Shown here: positions 6,694 to 14,283 of the stretch, piece after piece
How positions within the stretch are numbered: the stretch's first letter is position 1
Layout: the number at the start of each line of letters is the position of its first letter
Translations under genes and position numbers: made by a program
The notes under the pieces: model-generated
Told to the model about the DNA's origin: nothing
Databases searched by the model: none
The model's input: only the letters and a program-made list of their open reading frames with translations
DNA from: JALXDT01 sp964634755
GTDB taxonomy: Bacteria > Acidobacteriota > Aminicenantia > JAMOAD01
Direction of reading: 5' to 3'
DNA: 20,710 bases
NCBI GenBank assembly: GCA_964634755.1
Contig: CAZWJH010000042.1
Location: forward strand, 1 to 20,710

Positions 6694-7647
6694 GATAGAA
6701 TCGAGGGAATTCCTCCCCTTTCTCTCGACCAAATAGGTTCTCTTTTTTATTCAATTGGGCAAAATCTTAAACAGGTGGGAGAAACAATAAAAAACATATT
6801 TACTTCTGAGGAAGGAGAATACAGACTAAAAACAATCCTTAAAAATATGGCAGAAACATCAAAACAGGTCAATATTGCTGCCCAACAGATAAAAGAAGCT
6901 ATTCCTGAAATGTTAAATGACACTAAAAGCAGTATGAATGAGCTTAACAAAATAGTTTTTGATATAACAAAGAGAATAGATAGCCTTACAATATCCCTTG
7001 AAACCATTGTTAATAATAATCAGGAGAGCGTGAAAGGAGGATTAAAATCATTTAAAAAATTGAGCGATGATCTTGAAGAGATTGCAGCAGAAGTTTCAAA
7101 GATGGCCAAATTAATAAACTCCGGAGAGGGAACAGCCGGAAAACTTTTAAAAGATGATAAGCTTTACAAGGACATAAAAAAAACAGTTATTTCCTTAAAG
7201 GAAAGCGTTGAAAGATTAAAAGGAATTGTTAAAACAAAGGATTCTGTGAAATTTTATTATGGATTTAGTTCTTATTATTATGGGGACTCAAAATTCAGAA
7301 ACCTTTTGAAAATGGGTATAGGTAAAGACAATAATTTCATCGGGATGGACTTAACACAGGACCCCTATAATGAAGATTTTTTATACTCTATTTACGGAGC
7401 AAAAAGGATAGGAGTTTTTACTCCCAAAGTGGGAATAATAGATTCAACTTTTGGAATAGGGCTTGGAATTTCCCCTGAGAAACATTTTACCCTTGATTTT
7501 ACATTAAAAGATTTTAACAAAGGCTCCTTTCCATACTGGCGAATCACAGGATTTTACAAAGTTTATTATGGTTTTAGCTTAAGTGGGGGGTATGAAGATA
7601 GAAGAGAGGGAAAGAAATTCTTTTTCGGAATTAGCTATATTGATTAA
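6694..7647 (+). CDS. MCE/MlaD family protein, C-terminal part, with a beta-rich outer-membrane-like domain (5' truncated by gap)
   Basis: This frame is open from the first base after the gap, so the gene begins in or before the gap and 317 residues are visible. A GTG at 6775 is not a convincing start, because coding-like sequence (DRIEGIPPLSLDQIG) precedes it in frame and no ribosome-binding site is present. Residues about 20-160 form a long helical segment, ending in INSGEGTAGKLLKDD, the pattern seen after the MCE domain in MlaD-type proteins; these form hexameric tunnels for lipid transport between membranes. From about residue 180 the sequence changes to alternating aromatic beta strands (FYYGFSSYYYG, later FFFGISYID at the end), like an outer-membrane barrel. 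radA follows 2 bases after the stop. The MCE call rests on the helical region plus the domain order, since the MCE domain itself is lost. Confidence 0.72.
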   Translation, partial: DRIEGIPPLSLDQIGSLFYSIGQNLKQVGETIKNIFTSEEGEYRLKTILKNMAETSKQVNIAAQQIKEAIPEMLNDTKSSMNELNKIVFDITKRIDSLTISLETIVNNNQESVKGGLKSFKKLSDDLEEIAAEVSKMAKLINSGEGTAGKLLKDDKLYKDIKKTVISLKESVERLKGIVKTKDSVKFYYGFSSYYYGDSKFRNLLKMGIGKDNNFIGMDLTQDPYNEDFLYSIYGAKRIGVFTPKVGIIDSTFGIGLGISPEKHFTLDFTLKDFNKGSFPYWRITGFYKVYYGFSLSGGYEDRREGKKFFFGISYID

Positions 7648-7649
7648 AA

Positions 7650-9014
7650 ATGAAAGAAAAAAAATACTTTATTTGCTCTGAATGCGGATTTAAAACAACA
7701 AAATGGGCAGGAAGATGCCCTCAATGCGGAGCATGGAATTCGTTTGTGGAAAAAAAAGAAGAGAAAACTAATAAAATTTTGAAAAAAGACATAGAAGAGA
7801 TTGAAATTTCATCACTTTTCAGTGTAAAACATAAAAAGGAAATCAGGTTTTCCTCAGGTATTTCAGAATTTGATAGGGTTCTCGGCGGAGGGCTTGTAAG
7901 AGGAGAAGTTGTTCTTTTGGGAGGAGAACCCGGAATTGGCAAATCAACAATACTTTTACAGGTAGCTGAAAAAGTATCTTCCACAAAAAAGGTACTTTAT
8001 GTGTCAGGGGAGGAATCCATAGGACAAATAAAATTGAGAGCAGAAAGACTCGGGCTTAAAGGAGAGAATATTCTTATCTTATCCACAAACTCAGTAGAGG
8101 AGATTTTAGCGGTCATTGAAAAAACAGAGCCCGAACTTTTGATAGTAGATTCAATACAGACCATTTTCTTTGAAGGCATGAATTTTTCAGCAGGCTCAGT
8201 TGCCCAGATAAGAGAAGTTGCTTCAAAACTCATTGAGATATCCAAGAAGAATGAAATCACAACATTTATAATAGGCCACATAACAAAGGGAGGGGAAATT
8301 GCAGGTCCAAAAATTCTTGAGCACCTTGTGGATGCGGTCTTATACTTTGAAGGAGATCGTTTCCATCAGGGAAGAATCCTTAGAGCAATAAAAAACAGAT
8401 TCGGAGCATCCTTTGAAATAGGCCTTTTTGAGATAACATCAAAAGGACTAATTCCCCTCGATGATCCCTTTAATTTATGGAATGGAGAAAGCAAAGAAAG
8501 AGAAAGTGGAATTTCAATTTTTGCAGCAATAGAGGGCTCGAGGCCTTTGCTCGTTGAAATTCAATCTCTGGTAACAAAATCCCCTTTTATGGGAAATCCA
8601 AGAAGAATGTTTGCAGGAGTGGATAGAAATAGAGCTACAATGTTAATTGCGGTAATGGAAAAAAAGATAGGTATAAAATTTTACGAAGATGATGTATTTG
8701 TAAAAGTTTCAGGGGGACTTAACATACAGGATCCTGCTATAGATCTTGCATTGGCCGCATCTTTAATCTCTTCAAAAATAGGAATAAAGATTGACAAAGA
8801 TAGTATTTTTATAGGAGAAATTTCTCTGGGAGGGAAAGTGATGCCTCCGTTTATGCTTGAAGCAAGGTTAAGCGAAGCCATTAAATTTGGCTTTAAAAAT
8901 ATTTATACATCTGATATGATAAAGGAAATTGAGAAAAAAGGCATTAATATACATAAGGTTAGAAATATAAACCAATTAAGAAATATTTTTAATATTGATA
9001 ATAAAAGAGGTTAA
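7650..9014 (+). CDS. radA: DNA repair protein RadA
   Basis: A 454-residue RadA (Sms), a RecA-like hexameric DNA helicase that helps branch migration during recombinational repair. Domains in order: a four-cysteine zinc finger (Cys9, Cys12, Cys23, Cys26), a RecA-type ATPase with Walker A GEPGIGKST (92-100) and Walker B LLIVDS (163-168), the RadA-specific KNRFG motif (248-252), and a C-terminal Lon-like domain from about 290. Length matches the family. The ATG at 7650 comes 2 bases after the MCE stop; the ribosome-binding site is poor, which suggests translational coupling. Downstream, a PIN-TRAM gene follows at once. In Firmicutes radA, disA and yacL often cluster; here the radA-yacL-like order is kept without disA. 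Confidence 0.96.
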   Translation: MKEKKYFICSECGFKTTKWAGRCPQCGAWNSFVEKKEEKTNKILKKDIEEIEISSLFSVKHKKEIRFSSGISEFDRVLGGGLVRGEVVLLGGEPGIGKSTILLQVAEKVSSTKKVLYVSGEESIGQIKLRAERLGLKGENILILSTNSVEEILAVIEKTEPELLIVDSIQTIFFEGMNFSAGSVAQIREVASKLIEISKKNEITTFIIGHITKGGEIAGPKILEHLVDAVLYFEGDRFHQGRILRAIKNRFGASFEIGLFEITSKGLIPLDDPFNLWNGESKERESGISIFAAIEGSRPLLVEIQSLVTKSPFMGNPRRMFAGVDRNRATMLIAVMEKKIGIKFYEDDVFVKVSGGLNIQDPAIDLALAASLISSKIGIKIDKDSIFIGEISLGGKVMPPFMLEARLSEAIKFGFKNIYTSDMIKEIEKKGINIHKVRNINQLRNIFNIDNKRG

Positions 9015-9015
9015 A

Positions 9016-9978
9016 ATGTTAGGCTTAATATTCGGAGTAATAATCACATTAACAGGGGCAGCTGTAGGCTATTTTTATGCTCCTTCTCAGGAGCAAAGAA
9101 TTTTATACGCAATTATAACCTTTCTAATTTCAATTATACTTCTATTCTTAATTAAAAAGATAGAAAAAACTGAGTTCCAACACTTCTGGGGTGGTTTAAT
9201 AGGATTCATACTGGGCGTTTTCATATCCTATCTTCTTGTAAAAATTTGTCCTATAAACAAATTGTGGATGAAGAATTTTATATCAGTGATACTTCCACTT
9301 ACAGGCTTATACTTTGGTATAGACAAAAGTGAATGGTTCAGACCATCAACAATAAAATCAATATTTAAAGAGAGAAAGGAAACAATTGCTGTTAAAATCC
9401 TTGACACATCAGCAGTAATCGATGGGAGAATTGCTGATCTTTGTGAGACAGGTTTCTTGGAAGGAAAAGTCCTTCTACCATCTTTTATAATGAACGAATT
9501 ACAACAGGTAGCTGATTCTTCAGACTCACTCAAAAGACAGAGAGGAAGAAGGGGGTTTGATTTTTTAGAGCAGCTTAAAAAGTGTGTAAACATAGATTTT
9601 AAAATAATCGAGAGAGATTATCCTGATGTAAAAGAAGTGGATCATAAATTACTTCAGCTTGCGAAAGAGTTAAGAGCAAAGGTTATTACCACCGATTTTA
9701 ATCTTAATAAACTTGCAAAAATTCAAGGGATAAAAATTTTAAATATAAATGAACTTGCTAATGCACTCAAACCAATTGTATTACCGGGAGAAAAGATAAA
9801 AGCCTATATATTAAAAGAAGGGAAGGAAAAGGATCAGGGGGTTGCTTATCTTGAAGATGGCACAATGGTAGTTGTGGATAACGCAAGAAAGATGATAGGG
9901 CAAACAATAGACATTACAGTAACTTCAGTCTTACAAACAGTAGCCGGTAAAATGATTTTCGGAAGATATGAACCTTAA
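9016..9978 (+). CDS. Membrane-anchored PIN-TRAM domain protein (YacL-like)
   Basis: A 320-residue protein with about four membrane helices (roughly 2-22, 29-47, 57-76, 86-101), a PIN nuclease-like domain (about 126-245) and a C-terminal TRAM domain (about 258-317) of the kind that binds RNA. PIN acidic residues are visible: Asp130 in ILDTSAVIDGR, Glu161 in MNELQQ, Asp209 in EVDHKLL and Asp227 in ITTDFNLN, so the active site looks intact. The family (Bacillus YacL) is a putative membrane-bound ribonuclease of unknown target. I chose the ATG at 9016, with AGAGG five bases upstream, over a TTG at 8995 lying inside radA that lacks a ribosome-binding site. It follows radA by a single base and probably ends that transcript; no clear terminator follows. 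Confidence 0.9.
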   Translation: MLGLIFGVIITLTGAAVGYFYAPSQEQRILYAIITFLISIILLFLIKKIEKTEFQHFWGGLIGFILGVFISYLLVKICPINKLWMKNFISVILPLTGLYFGIDKSEWFRPSTIKSIFKERKETIAVKILDTSAVIDGRIADLCETGFLEGKVLLPSFIMNELQQVADSSDSLKRQRGRRGFDFLEQLKKCVNIDFKIIERDYPDVKEVDHKLLQLAKELRAKVITTDFNLNKLAKIQGIKILNINELANALKPIVLPGEKIKAYILKEGKEKDQGVAYLEDGTMVVVDNARKMIGQTIDITVTSVLQTVAGKMIFGRYEP

Positions 9979-10039
9979 TCCCAAAAAAAATGTTTTTTCA
10001 GTTATCAAGTGTATTATTTTTCTATCATTTTTCAAGAAG

Positions 10040-10089
10040 TTTACATAATAAAAATATCGGAATTATAGGCTTCCCCTTTTTGGCATAAT
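10040..10089 (+). promoter_or_regulatory. Possible promoter region of the outer-membrane beta-barrel gene
   Basis: Two alternatives lie in the 151-base spacer. One is TTTACA (10040-10045) with TATAGG (10064-10069) at 18 bp. The other is an extended -10, TGGCATAAT (10081-10089), with no good -35. Either would drive the gene at 10130; I cannot choose. Confidence 0.35.
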
Positions 10090-10129
10090 ATTTGAATATT
10101 TGTTTTACTTTAAAGAAAAGGAGGATAAA

Positions 10130-10804
10130 ATGAAGAAAAGAATATTTCTTCTTACATTAATCTTAATGTTTATACTATCAATACCAGCTCAATCTGGTAT
10201 TCTCTGGATAAAATATGGGCTCTTTTATCCAAACTGTAATAGTGATTTGTGGGAAACAAATTTTGATAATTTGCTACTTCAGAAGTCAGACTTTAATACT
10301 TCTCAAGTATTTCTAACCTACGAAATGCCAATAAACAGACACTTGGGAATATCTCTTGATTTTGGAAGCATTGAAAAAAAAGAGGTAGATTCAGAATACA
10401 GGGACTATGTTTATGATGATGGAACAAGTATTAATCAGGCAATTAGGTACAAAATGGGAATCTTTGAAATTAATGCAAAATTTTATCCTATGAAAAAAAA
10501 AGAGATGATAGCTCCCTACTTACAAATAGGTGCAGGATTTTACTCGGTAGAATATAATCAATGGGGAGAATTTATTGATTTTGAAGGAGGATATGTCTAT
10601 GAAGGTGATTTTTTATCAAAAACCACTTCACTGGGAGTAAATGGTGCGGTAGGAATAATAATAAGACCAACTGCAAGATTTTTATTAGGGGTTGAAGGAA
10701 GGTATCAGATGATCAAAACCACTCTTTCAAGTGAGTTTGAAGGATTTGAACCCCTTGATATGTCAGGAGCATCCTTTTCCTTTATGGTTGGTTTAATTCT
10801 TTAA
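10130..10804 (+). CDS. Predicted outer-membrane beta-barrel protein (OmpW/OprF-like fold)
   Basis: A 224-residue exported protein. Residues 1-22 are a signal peptide (MKKR, a long hydrophobic stretch, then AQSG). The rest shows alternating beta strands typical of a small eight-stranded outer-membrane barrel, such as the strand-turn-strand near residues 139-150 (PYLQIGAGFY), the pair around 180-202, and a closing strand ending FMVGLIL. There is no catalytic motif and no recognisable lipoprotein cysteine. The start is the ATG at 10130 with AGGAGG at 10119-10124; an upstream TTG at 10100 would only add residues before the signal peptide. It is monocistronic, bounded by its own promoter region and by a strong terminator. 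Specific function is not recognisable; a porin-like or structural role is likely. Confidence 0.8.
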   Translation: MKKRIFLLTLILMFILSIPAQSGILWIKYGLFYPNCNSDLWETNFDNLLLQKSDFNTSQVFLTYEMPINRHLGISLDFGSIEKKEVDSEYRDYVYDDGTSINQAIRYKMGIFEINAKFYPMKKKEMIAPYLQIGAGFYSVEYNQWGEFIDFEGGYVYEGDFLSKTTSLGVNGAVGIIIRPTARFLLGVEGRYQMIKTTLSSEFEGFEPLDMSGASFSFMVGLIL

Positions 10805-10826
10805 AAACAAATAAAATAAGATTAAA

Positions 10827-10855
10827 GGCGGAAGATAATATCTTCCGCCTTTTTT
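10827..10855. terminator. Strong intrinsic terminator between convergent genes
   Basis: A perfect 10-bp GC-rich stem (GGCGGAAGAT, 10827-10836, with its complement at 10840-10849), a 3-base loop and a run of six T (10850-10855), preceded by AAA. It ends the outer-membrane protein transcript. The scpB stop codon on the other strand (10856-10854) lies in the T run, so the same hairpin probably ends scpB too, though its minus-strand tail (TTTAATCTTATTTT) is less uniform. Confidence 0.92.
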
Positions 10856-11396
10856 ATTCATCTTTTAAAAGATCTTTAAGCTCCTCAACAGAAGGTAAGT
10901 CTTCAAGGCTTTTAAGACCAAAAATTTCGAGAAATTTATCTGTTGTCTCATACAAAAGGGGATGTCCAGGAATCTCCTTTCTTCCTGAAATTTTAATAAG
11001 ACCTGATTCCAAAAGCTGCTTTACCATGTATGAAGATTGAGTCCCTCTGTAATAGGAAATCTCCTTTAATGTTATAGGCTGTTTATAGGCAATCAAAGAA
11101 AGGGTCTCAAGAGCAGCTTTTGAAAATCTAAGTTCTTTTTTAAATCCAAAAAAATCTTTTATATAAGGATAAAATTCTTTTTTGGTTTTAAAGATAAAAC
11201 CTCCAGCAACCTCTTCAAGATAAAGAGAGCTATTTTTTTCATAAAAATCTTGTATCTCACTTATAAAAGAGTCTATTTTCTCTTTTTCAATATCTGAAAA
11301 ATATGAATAAAGCTCCCCTTTTTTTACCACTGTTCTTGCTGAAAATATTATGGCTTCTATTATTGATTTTAAATTTTCTTTAACTTCAGTTGACAT
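10854..11396 (-). CDS. scpB: Segregation and condensation protein B (ScpB)
   Basis: A 180-residue ScpB, the winged-helix kleisin-associated subunit of the bacterial Smc-ScpAB condensin, which organises and segregates the chromosome. The family pattern is clear: an N-terminal helix with IIEAIIFSA (12-20), the second half with AALETLSLIAYKQPIT and a following RGTQS turn, then GRKEIPGHPLLYETT and FLEIFGLKSLEDLP near the C-terminus. Length is normal. The ATG at 11396 overlaps the end of scpA by 11 bases, so the two subunits are translationally coupled. The stop lies in the shared terminator, making scpB the last gene of the M50-trpS-scpA-scpB operon. Confidence 0.95.
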   Translation of the reverse strand: MSTEVKENLKSIIEAIIFSARTVVKKGELYSYFSDIEKEKIDSFISEIQDFYEKNSSLYLEEVAGGFIFKTKKEFYPYIKDFFGFKKELRFSKAALETLSLIAYKQPITLKEISYYRGTQSSYMVKQLLESGLIKISGRKEIPGHPLLYETTDKFLEIFGLKSLEDLPSVEELKDLLKDE

Positions 11397-12129
11397 AAAG
11401 CGCTCTCTCTTCCTCTTTCATTCTCGCAGGAAATACCAAAATATCTCCGAAAAAGGTTTCCTGCACAGCTATAACCTTTCTCCTTTTAATAAGCTCAAGG
11501 AGTGCAAAAAAGGAGAAAAAAGCATCATCAATACTATTGAATGATTCAAAATATTTATTAAAATTCAAAAATCTCTCTTTTCTGACAATTTTCAGAATAC
11601 TATCCATTACTTCCTTAAGATTATATCTTCTCTCTTTTAATTTGAAATTTTCATCCCTTTCCCTAACCTTAATCAATTTAAAAAAAGTTTCTGCAAGAAG
11701 GAATGTACTGACCGGATATATTTCATACTCTCTCTCTCCAGTGTAAGGGAAATTAACCTTAAAGCCCTTTGTTTCTTGTTTATAATTCTTTTCCAAAATC
11801 TTCATTATCTCTTTTACTCTTTCAAATTGCTTTAATTGATCCAGAATATTAAATTCATCCTGCCTTTGCTCTTCCTCTTCCGCTGTTTTTGTATAAGGTA
11901 GAATCGCTTTTGACTTTAAAAGTATCAAAGTTGCCGCAACTGCGATAAAATCGGCTTCTCTGTCAAGATTTATACTTTCTCTTGATTTTAAAAAACTAAG
12001 GTAATCCCCTATGATTTTGGTTAGACTTATTTCTTCAATTTCAAGCTCCTGCCTTTTTACCAAAAAAAGCAGAAGATCAAAGGGACCTTCAAAATACTCT
12101 GTTGATATTACAAACTCATCTCTATTCAT
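11386..12129 (-). CDS. scpA: Segregation and condensation protein A (ScpA)
   Basis: A 247-residue ScpA, the kleisin that bridges the Smc heads and binds ScpB. The N-terminus has the hallmark YFEGPFDLLLFLVKRQELEI, followed by the helical LTKIIGDYLSFL segment and the conserved IAVAATLILLKSKAILP; the C-terminus is a winged helix with RRKVIAVQETFFGDI. The middle (about 90-150) is charged and variable as usual. The ATG at 12129 overlaps the trpS stop by 8 bases; no separate promoter is likely. Confidence 0.95.
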   Translation of the reverse strand: MNRDEFVISTEYFEGPFDLLLFLVKRQELEIEEISLTKIIGDYLSFLKSRESINLDREADFIAVAATLILLKSKAILPYTKTAEEEEQRQDEFNILDQLKQFERVKEIMKILEKNYKQETKGFKVNFPYTGEREYEIYPVSTFLLAETFFKLIKVRERDENFKLKERRYNLKEVMDSILKIVRKERFLNFNKYFESFNSIDDAFFSFFALLELIKRRKVIAVQETFFGDILVFPARMKEEERALYVN

Positions 12130-13117
12130 TTTTAAACCCTATTGCAGTAAAAACTTCATCCATTGTCTTTGCTGCAATCTCCTTTGCCTTTTTATTCCCC
12201 TCTCTTAAAACATCATTAACAAATGATTTATCCTTTTCAAGCTTATCTCTTTTTTCTTTTATAGGGACTAAAACTCTTTCAAGATTTTTTATCAGAATTT
12301 TTTTACAGTCAAGGCACCCTATCGTAGCGGTTGTGCATCCTTTTACTACTTCCCCCACTTCCTCCTGAGTTGAAAAAGCTTTGTGATAATAGAAAACAGG
12401 ACAATCTTCAGGAACACCGGGATCAGTTCTCCTTTTTCTTCTTGTATCTGTCATCATAGGAAAAATTTTTTTCTTTACCTCATTAAAATCCTCTTTCAGG
12501 TAAATAGCATTATTATAACTTTTACTCATTTTTCTTCCATCAAGACCAGGGAGCCTTGGAACTTTTGTTAAAAGAGGTTGAGGTTCAGGAAAAACCTCTG
12601 TATAAAGATAATTAAACCTTCTAACTATCTCTCTTGATAACTCAATGTGAGATACCTGATCCTCTCCCACTGGTACAAGCTCCCCTTTGTATAAAATAAT
12701 GTCCACAGTTTGAAGAACAGGGTACCCCAAAAATCCGTAAGTATCAATATTTTTAGCCTTCAACTGTTTTATCTGTTCTTTGTAAGTCGGTACTCTTTCA
12801 AGCCACCCGAGTGGAGTTATCATTGAAAGAATTAGATGGAGCTGATAGTGATGCTCGAACTTAGAGTGATCAAAAATAATGGATTTTTCTGGATCTATTC
12901 CGACACTAAGCCAATCAAGTACTATCTCTCTTGTATATTTAGGAATCTTATCAGAATTTGCATACTCTGATGTTAAGGCATGTAAAGAAGCTATTAAAAA
13001 ATAGGTATTATATTTCTCCTGAAGAGAAACCCAGTTGTTCAAAGCTCCAACAAGGTGCCCTATATGAAGAGGGCCTGTCGGCCTCATTCCACTCAAAACT
13101 ATCTTCTTTTTTTCCAT
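12122..13117 (-). CDS. trpS: Tryptophanyl-tRNA synthetase with a Thermotoga-like four-cysteine Fe-S motif
   Basis: A 331-residue class I tryptophanyl-tRNA synthetase; it charges tRNA-Trp with tryptophan using ATP. The HIGH-type motif is PLHIGHLVG (16-24) after GMRPTG, and the KMSKS motif is intact at 196-200. GEDQVSHIELSREI (151-164) is also typical. The C-terminal, anticodon-side domain carries Cys239, Cys261, Cys268 and Cys271, that is C-x21-C-x6-C-x2-C. This closely matches the four cysteines that hold a [4Fe-4S] cluster in Thermotoga maritima TrpRS, whose first spacing I recall as one residue longer. Most TrpRS lack this. The ATG at 13117 follows the M50 protease stop by 3 bases, with a weak GGGG site, and the end overlaps scpA. 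Confidence 0.96.
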   Translation of the reverse strand: MEKKKIVLSGMRPTGPLHIGHLVGALNNWVSLQEKYNTYFLIASLHALTSEYANSDKIPKYTREIVLDWLSVGIDPEKSIIFDHSKFEHHYQLHLILSMITPLGWLERVPTYKEQIKQLKAKNIDTYGFLGYPVLQTVDIILYKGELVPVGEDQVSHIELSREIVRRFNYLYTEVFPEPQPLLTKVPRLPGLDGRKMSKSYNNAIYLKEDFNEVKKKIFPMMTDTRRKRRTDPGVPEDCPVFYYHKAFSTQEEVGEVVKGCTTATIGCLDCKKILIKNLERVLVPIKEKRDKLEKDKSFVNDVLREGNKKAKEIAAKTMDEVFTAIGFKNE

Positions 13118-13120
13118 TTT

Positions 13121-13798
13121 TTACCCCAATAATTTTAAAAATAATCTGAAAAAAGGCATTATAAAAAAGGCATAAACACCTGTGTAAATTAAAAACAGTA
13201 AAATAAAGAATCCGTACGGCTGTAGCTTTTCATACTTAATAGCAGCCTTAGGCGGAAGAATTCCTATTAAAATATTTCCTCCGTCAAGTGGAGGAATAGG
13301 AATCAAATTAAAAAGTCCTAAAAAAACATTTATAATAAAAAGTTCAAATAAGATAAAAGCAATACCAGCCAAAAGACTTGAAGGCATTGGAGTATTTGTG
13401 AAGATAAGAAGTTTTACAGCAGGATTAAAGTGAAAAATAATTCTCAATAGTATTGCAGAAAGTATTGCAACAGAAAAGTTTGAACCCGGACCTGCAAAAG
13501 CAACTGCGGCCATTTTTTTTCTTACACTATTGTAATCTCCATCAAAATTTCTCGGATCTATCATAACAGGTTTTGCCCAACCGAAAACCGGCATTTTAAA
13601 AATTATCAAAAAAGCGGGAACAATAATTGAACCAACAAGATCAAGATGGGCCATCGGGTTTAAGGTTAGTCTTCCGTCAACCTTAGGCGTAGGATCTCCA
13701 AACTTATAAGCAACATAACCATGAGAAGCCTCATGAATTGAAACAGCAAAAAGCAAAACCATAATATCTATAATAATTTTAACTATATTAAAACTCAT
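13121..13798 (-). CDS. M50 (site-2 protease family) membrane metalloprotease, Rip/YwhC type
   Basis: A 225-residue integral-membrane zinc protease of the compact M50B group. Zinc ligands are His22, Glu23 and His26 in SIHEASHGYVAYKFGD, and the third-ligand motif is PIPPLDGGNIL (168-178, Asp172). FAGPGSNF (101-108) and the conserved LNPMAHLDLVG (47-57) are also there. There is no PDZ domain, as expected for the short type; five or six membrane helices. The substrate is unknown. The ATG at 13798 is preferred over the TTG just before it; there is no Shine-Dalgarno, and a strong promoter places transcription start on the ATG, so it is probably leaderless. It leads the operon with trpS, scpA and scpB; this order is common in other bacteria. 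Confidence 0.94.
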   Translation of the reverse strand: MSFNIVKIIIDIMVLLFAVSIHEASHGYVAYKFGDPTPKVDGRLTLNPMAHLDLVGSIIVPAFLIIFKMPVFGWAKPVMIDPRNFDGDYNSVRKKMAAVAFAGPGSNFSVAILSAILLRIIFHFNPAVKLLIFTNTPMPSSLLAGIAFILFELFIINVFLGLFNLIPIPPLDGGNILIGILPPKAAIKYEKLQPYGFFILLFLIYTGVYAFFIMPFFRLFLKLLG

Positions 13799-13805
13799 CA
13801 ATTAA

Positions 13806-13834
13806 ATAGTAGCAGATATAGTATCTTTTGTCAA
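13806..13834 (-). promoter_or_regulatory. Promoter of the M50-trpS-scpA-scpB operon; leaderless start
   Basis: Reading the minus strand: consensus TTGACA (13834-13829), a 17-bp spacer, and TACTAT (13811-13806) with the extended -10 TG at 13814-13813. The predicted start is at about 13799, one base before the ATG at 13798. Confidence 0.75.
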
Positions 13835-13905
13835 ATTTCTTCAGTGATTAACACAATATATTTGGTGATAATAATTTTAATTATGATTTAATAATTCTTT
13901 TGCTC

Positions 13906-13934
13906 TTGACACAAGCTTAAAAACACTCTATTTT
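13906..13934 (+). promoter_or_regulatory. Promoter of the TM1266-like regulator gene
   Basis: Consensus TTGACA (13906-13911), 17-bp spacer, TATTTT (13929-13934). The start would be near 13941, giving a leader of about 34 bases that contains AAGGAGG before the ATG at 13975. Confidence 0.65.
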
Positions 13935-13974
13935 AAAAATGTTGGTTTTTTAACAAATAAAAGGAGGATAAGCA

Positions 13975-14241
13975 ATGGAAAAACGAACAATTGTGGCACT
14001 TATAATTTTAAATAGGGATGATGTTGCTGTTAAAGTTCAAAAATTACTCACTGCATGGGGGTGTATGATCAAAACAAGGCTTGGAATTCACGATGGTGTT
14101 CTTGATAATTGTACACAAACAGGTCTTTTAATTCTTGAAATAGTTGGAGAAGATGAAAAGATAAATGAATTTGTAAGAAAATTAAACTTAATAAAAGGAG
14201 TTGATGCAAAAGCTCTTACATTAACACTAAAAACCAATTAG
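13975..14241 (+). CDS. TM1266-type iron-only hydrogenase system putative regulator
   Basis: An 88-residue protein of the TM1266 family, ACT-like domain proteins that accompany [FeFe]-hydrogenases and their maturation genes and are annotated as putative regulators. The pattern is characteristic: MEKRTIVALIILNRDD at the start, WGCMIKTRLGIHD (28-40) in the middle, and a second beta-alpha-beta unit with TGLLILEIVG and a closing NLIKGVDAKALTLTL. It has no DNA-binding domain, so any regulation would be allosteric or through a partner. The ATG at 13975 has an AAGGAGG site. It has its own promoter and stands alone: no hydrogenase or hydEFG gene lies in this window. The presence of the family implies an [FeFe]-hydrogenase elsewhere in the genome (inference). 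Confidence 0.88.
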   Translation: MEKRTIVALIILNRDDVAVKVQKLLTAWGCMIKTRLGIHDGVLDNCTQTGLLILEIVGEDEKINEFVRKLNLIKGVDAKALTLTLKTN

Positions 14242-14283
14242 TTATATTTTTAACTCTACACTTTACTTCTTTTCTCTTATATT

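Noticed and set aside
6775..7647. A complete gene starting at the GTG at 6775
   Set aside because: The frame is open and coding-like back to the gap edge at 6694 and no ribosome-binding site precedes the GTG, so the gene is 5' truncated by the gap rather than short.
9228..9593. 121-codon minus-strand frame inside the PIN-TRAM gene
   Set aside because: It lies opposite the conserved PIN motifs; no start signal or family resemblance.
9981..9999. A8-TG-T6 stretch after the PIN-TRAM gene as a terminator
   Set aside because: The stem would contain only A:T pairs with almost no loop; it is not a credible intrinsic terminator.
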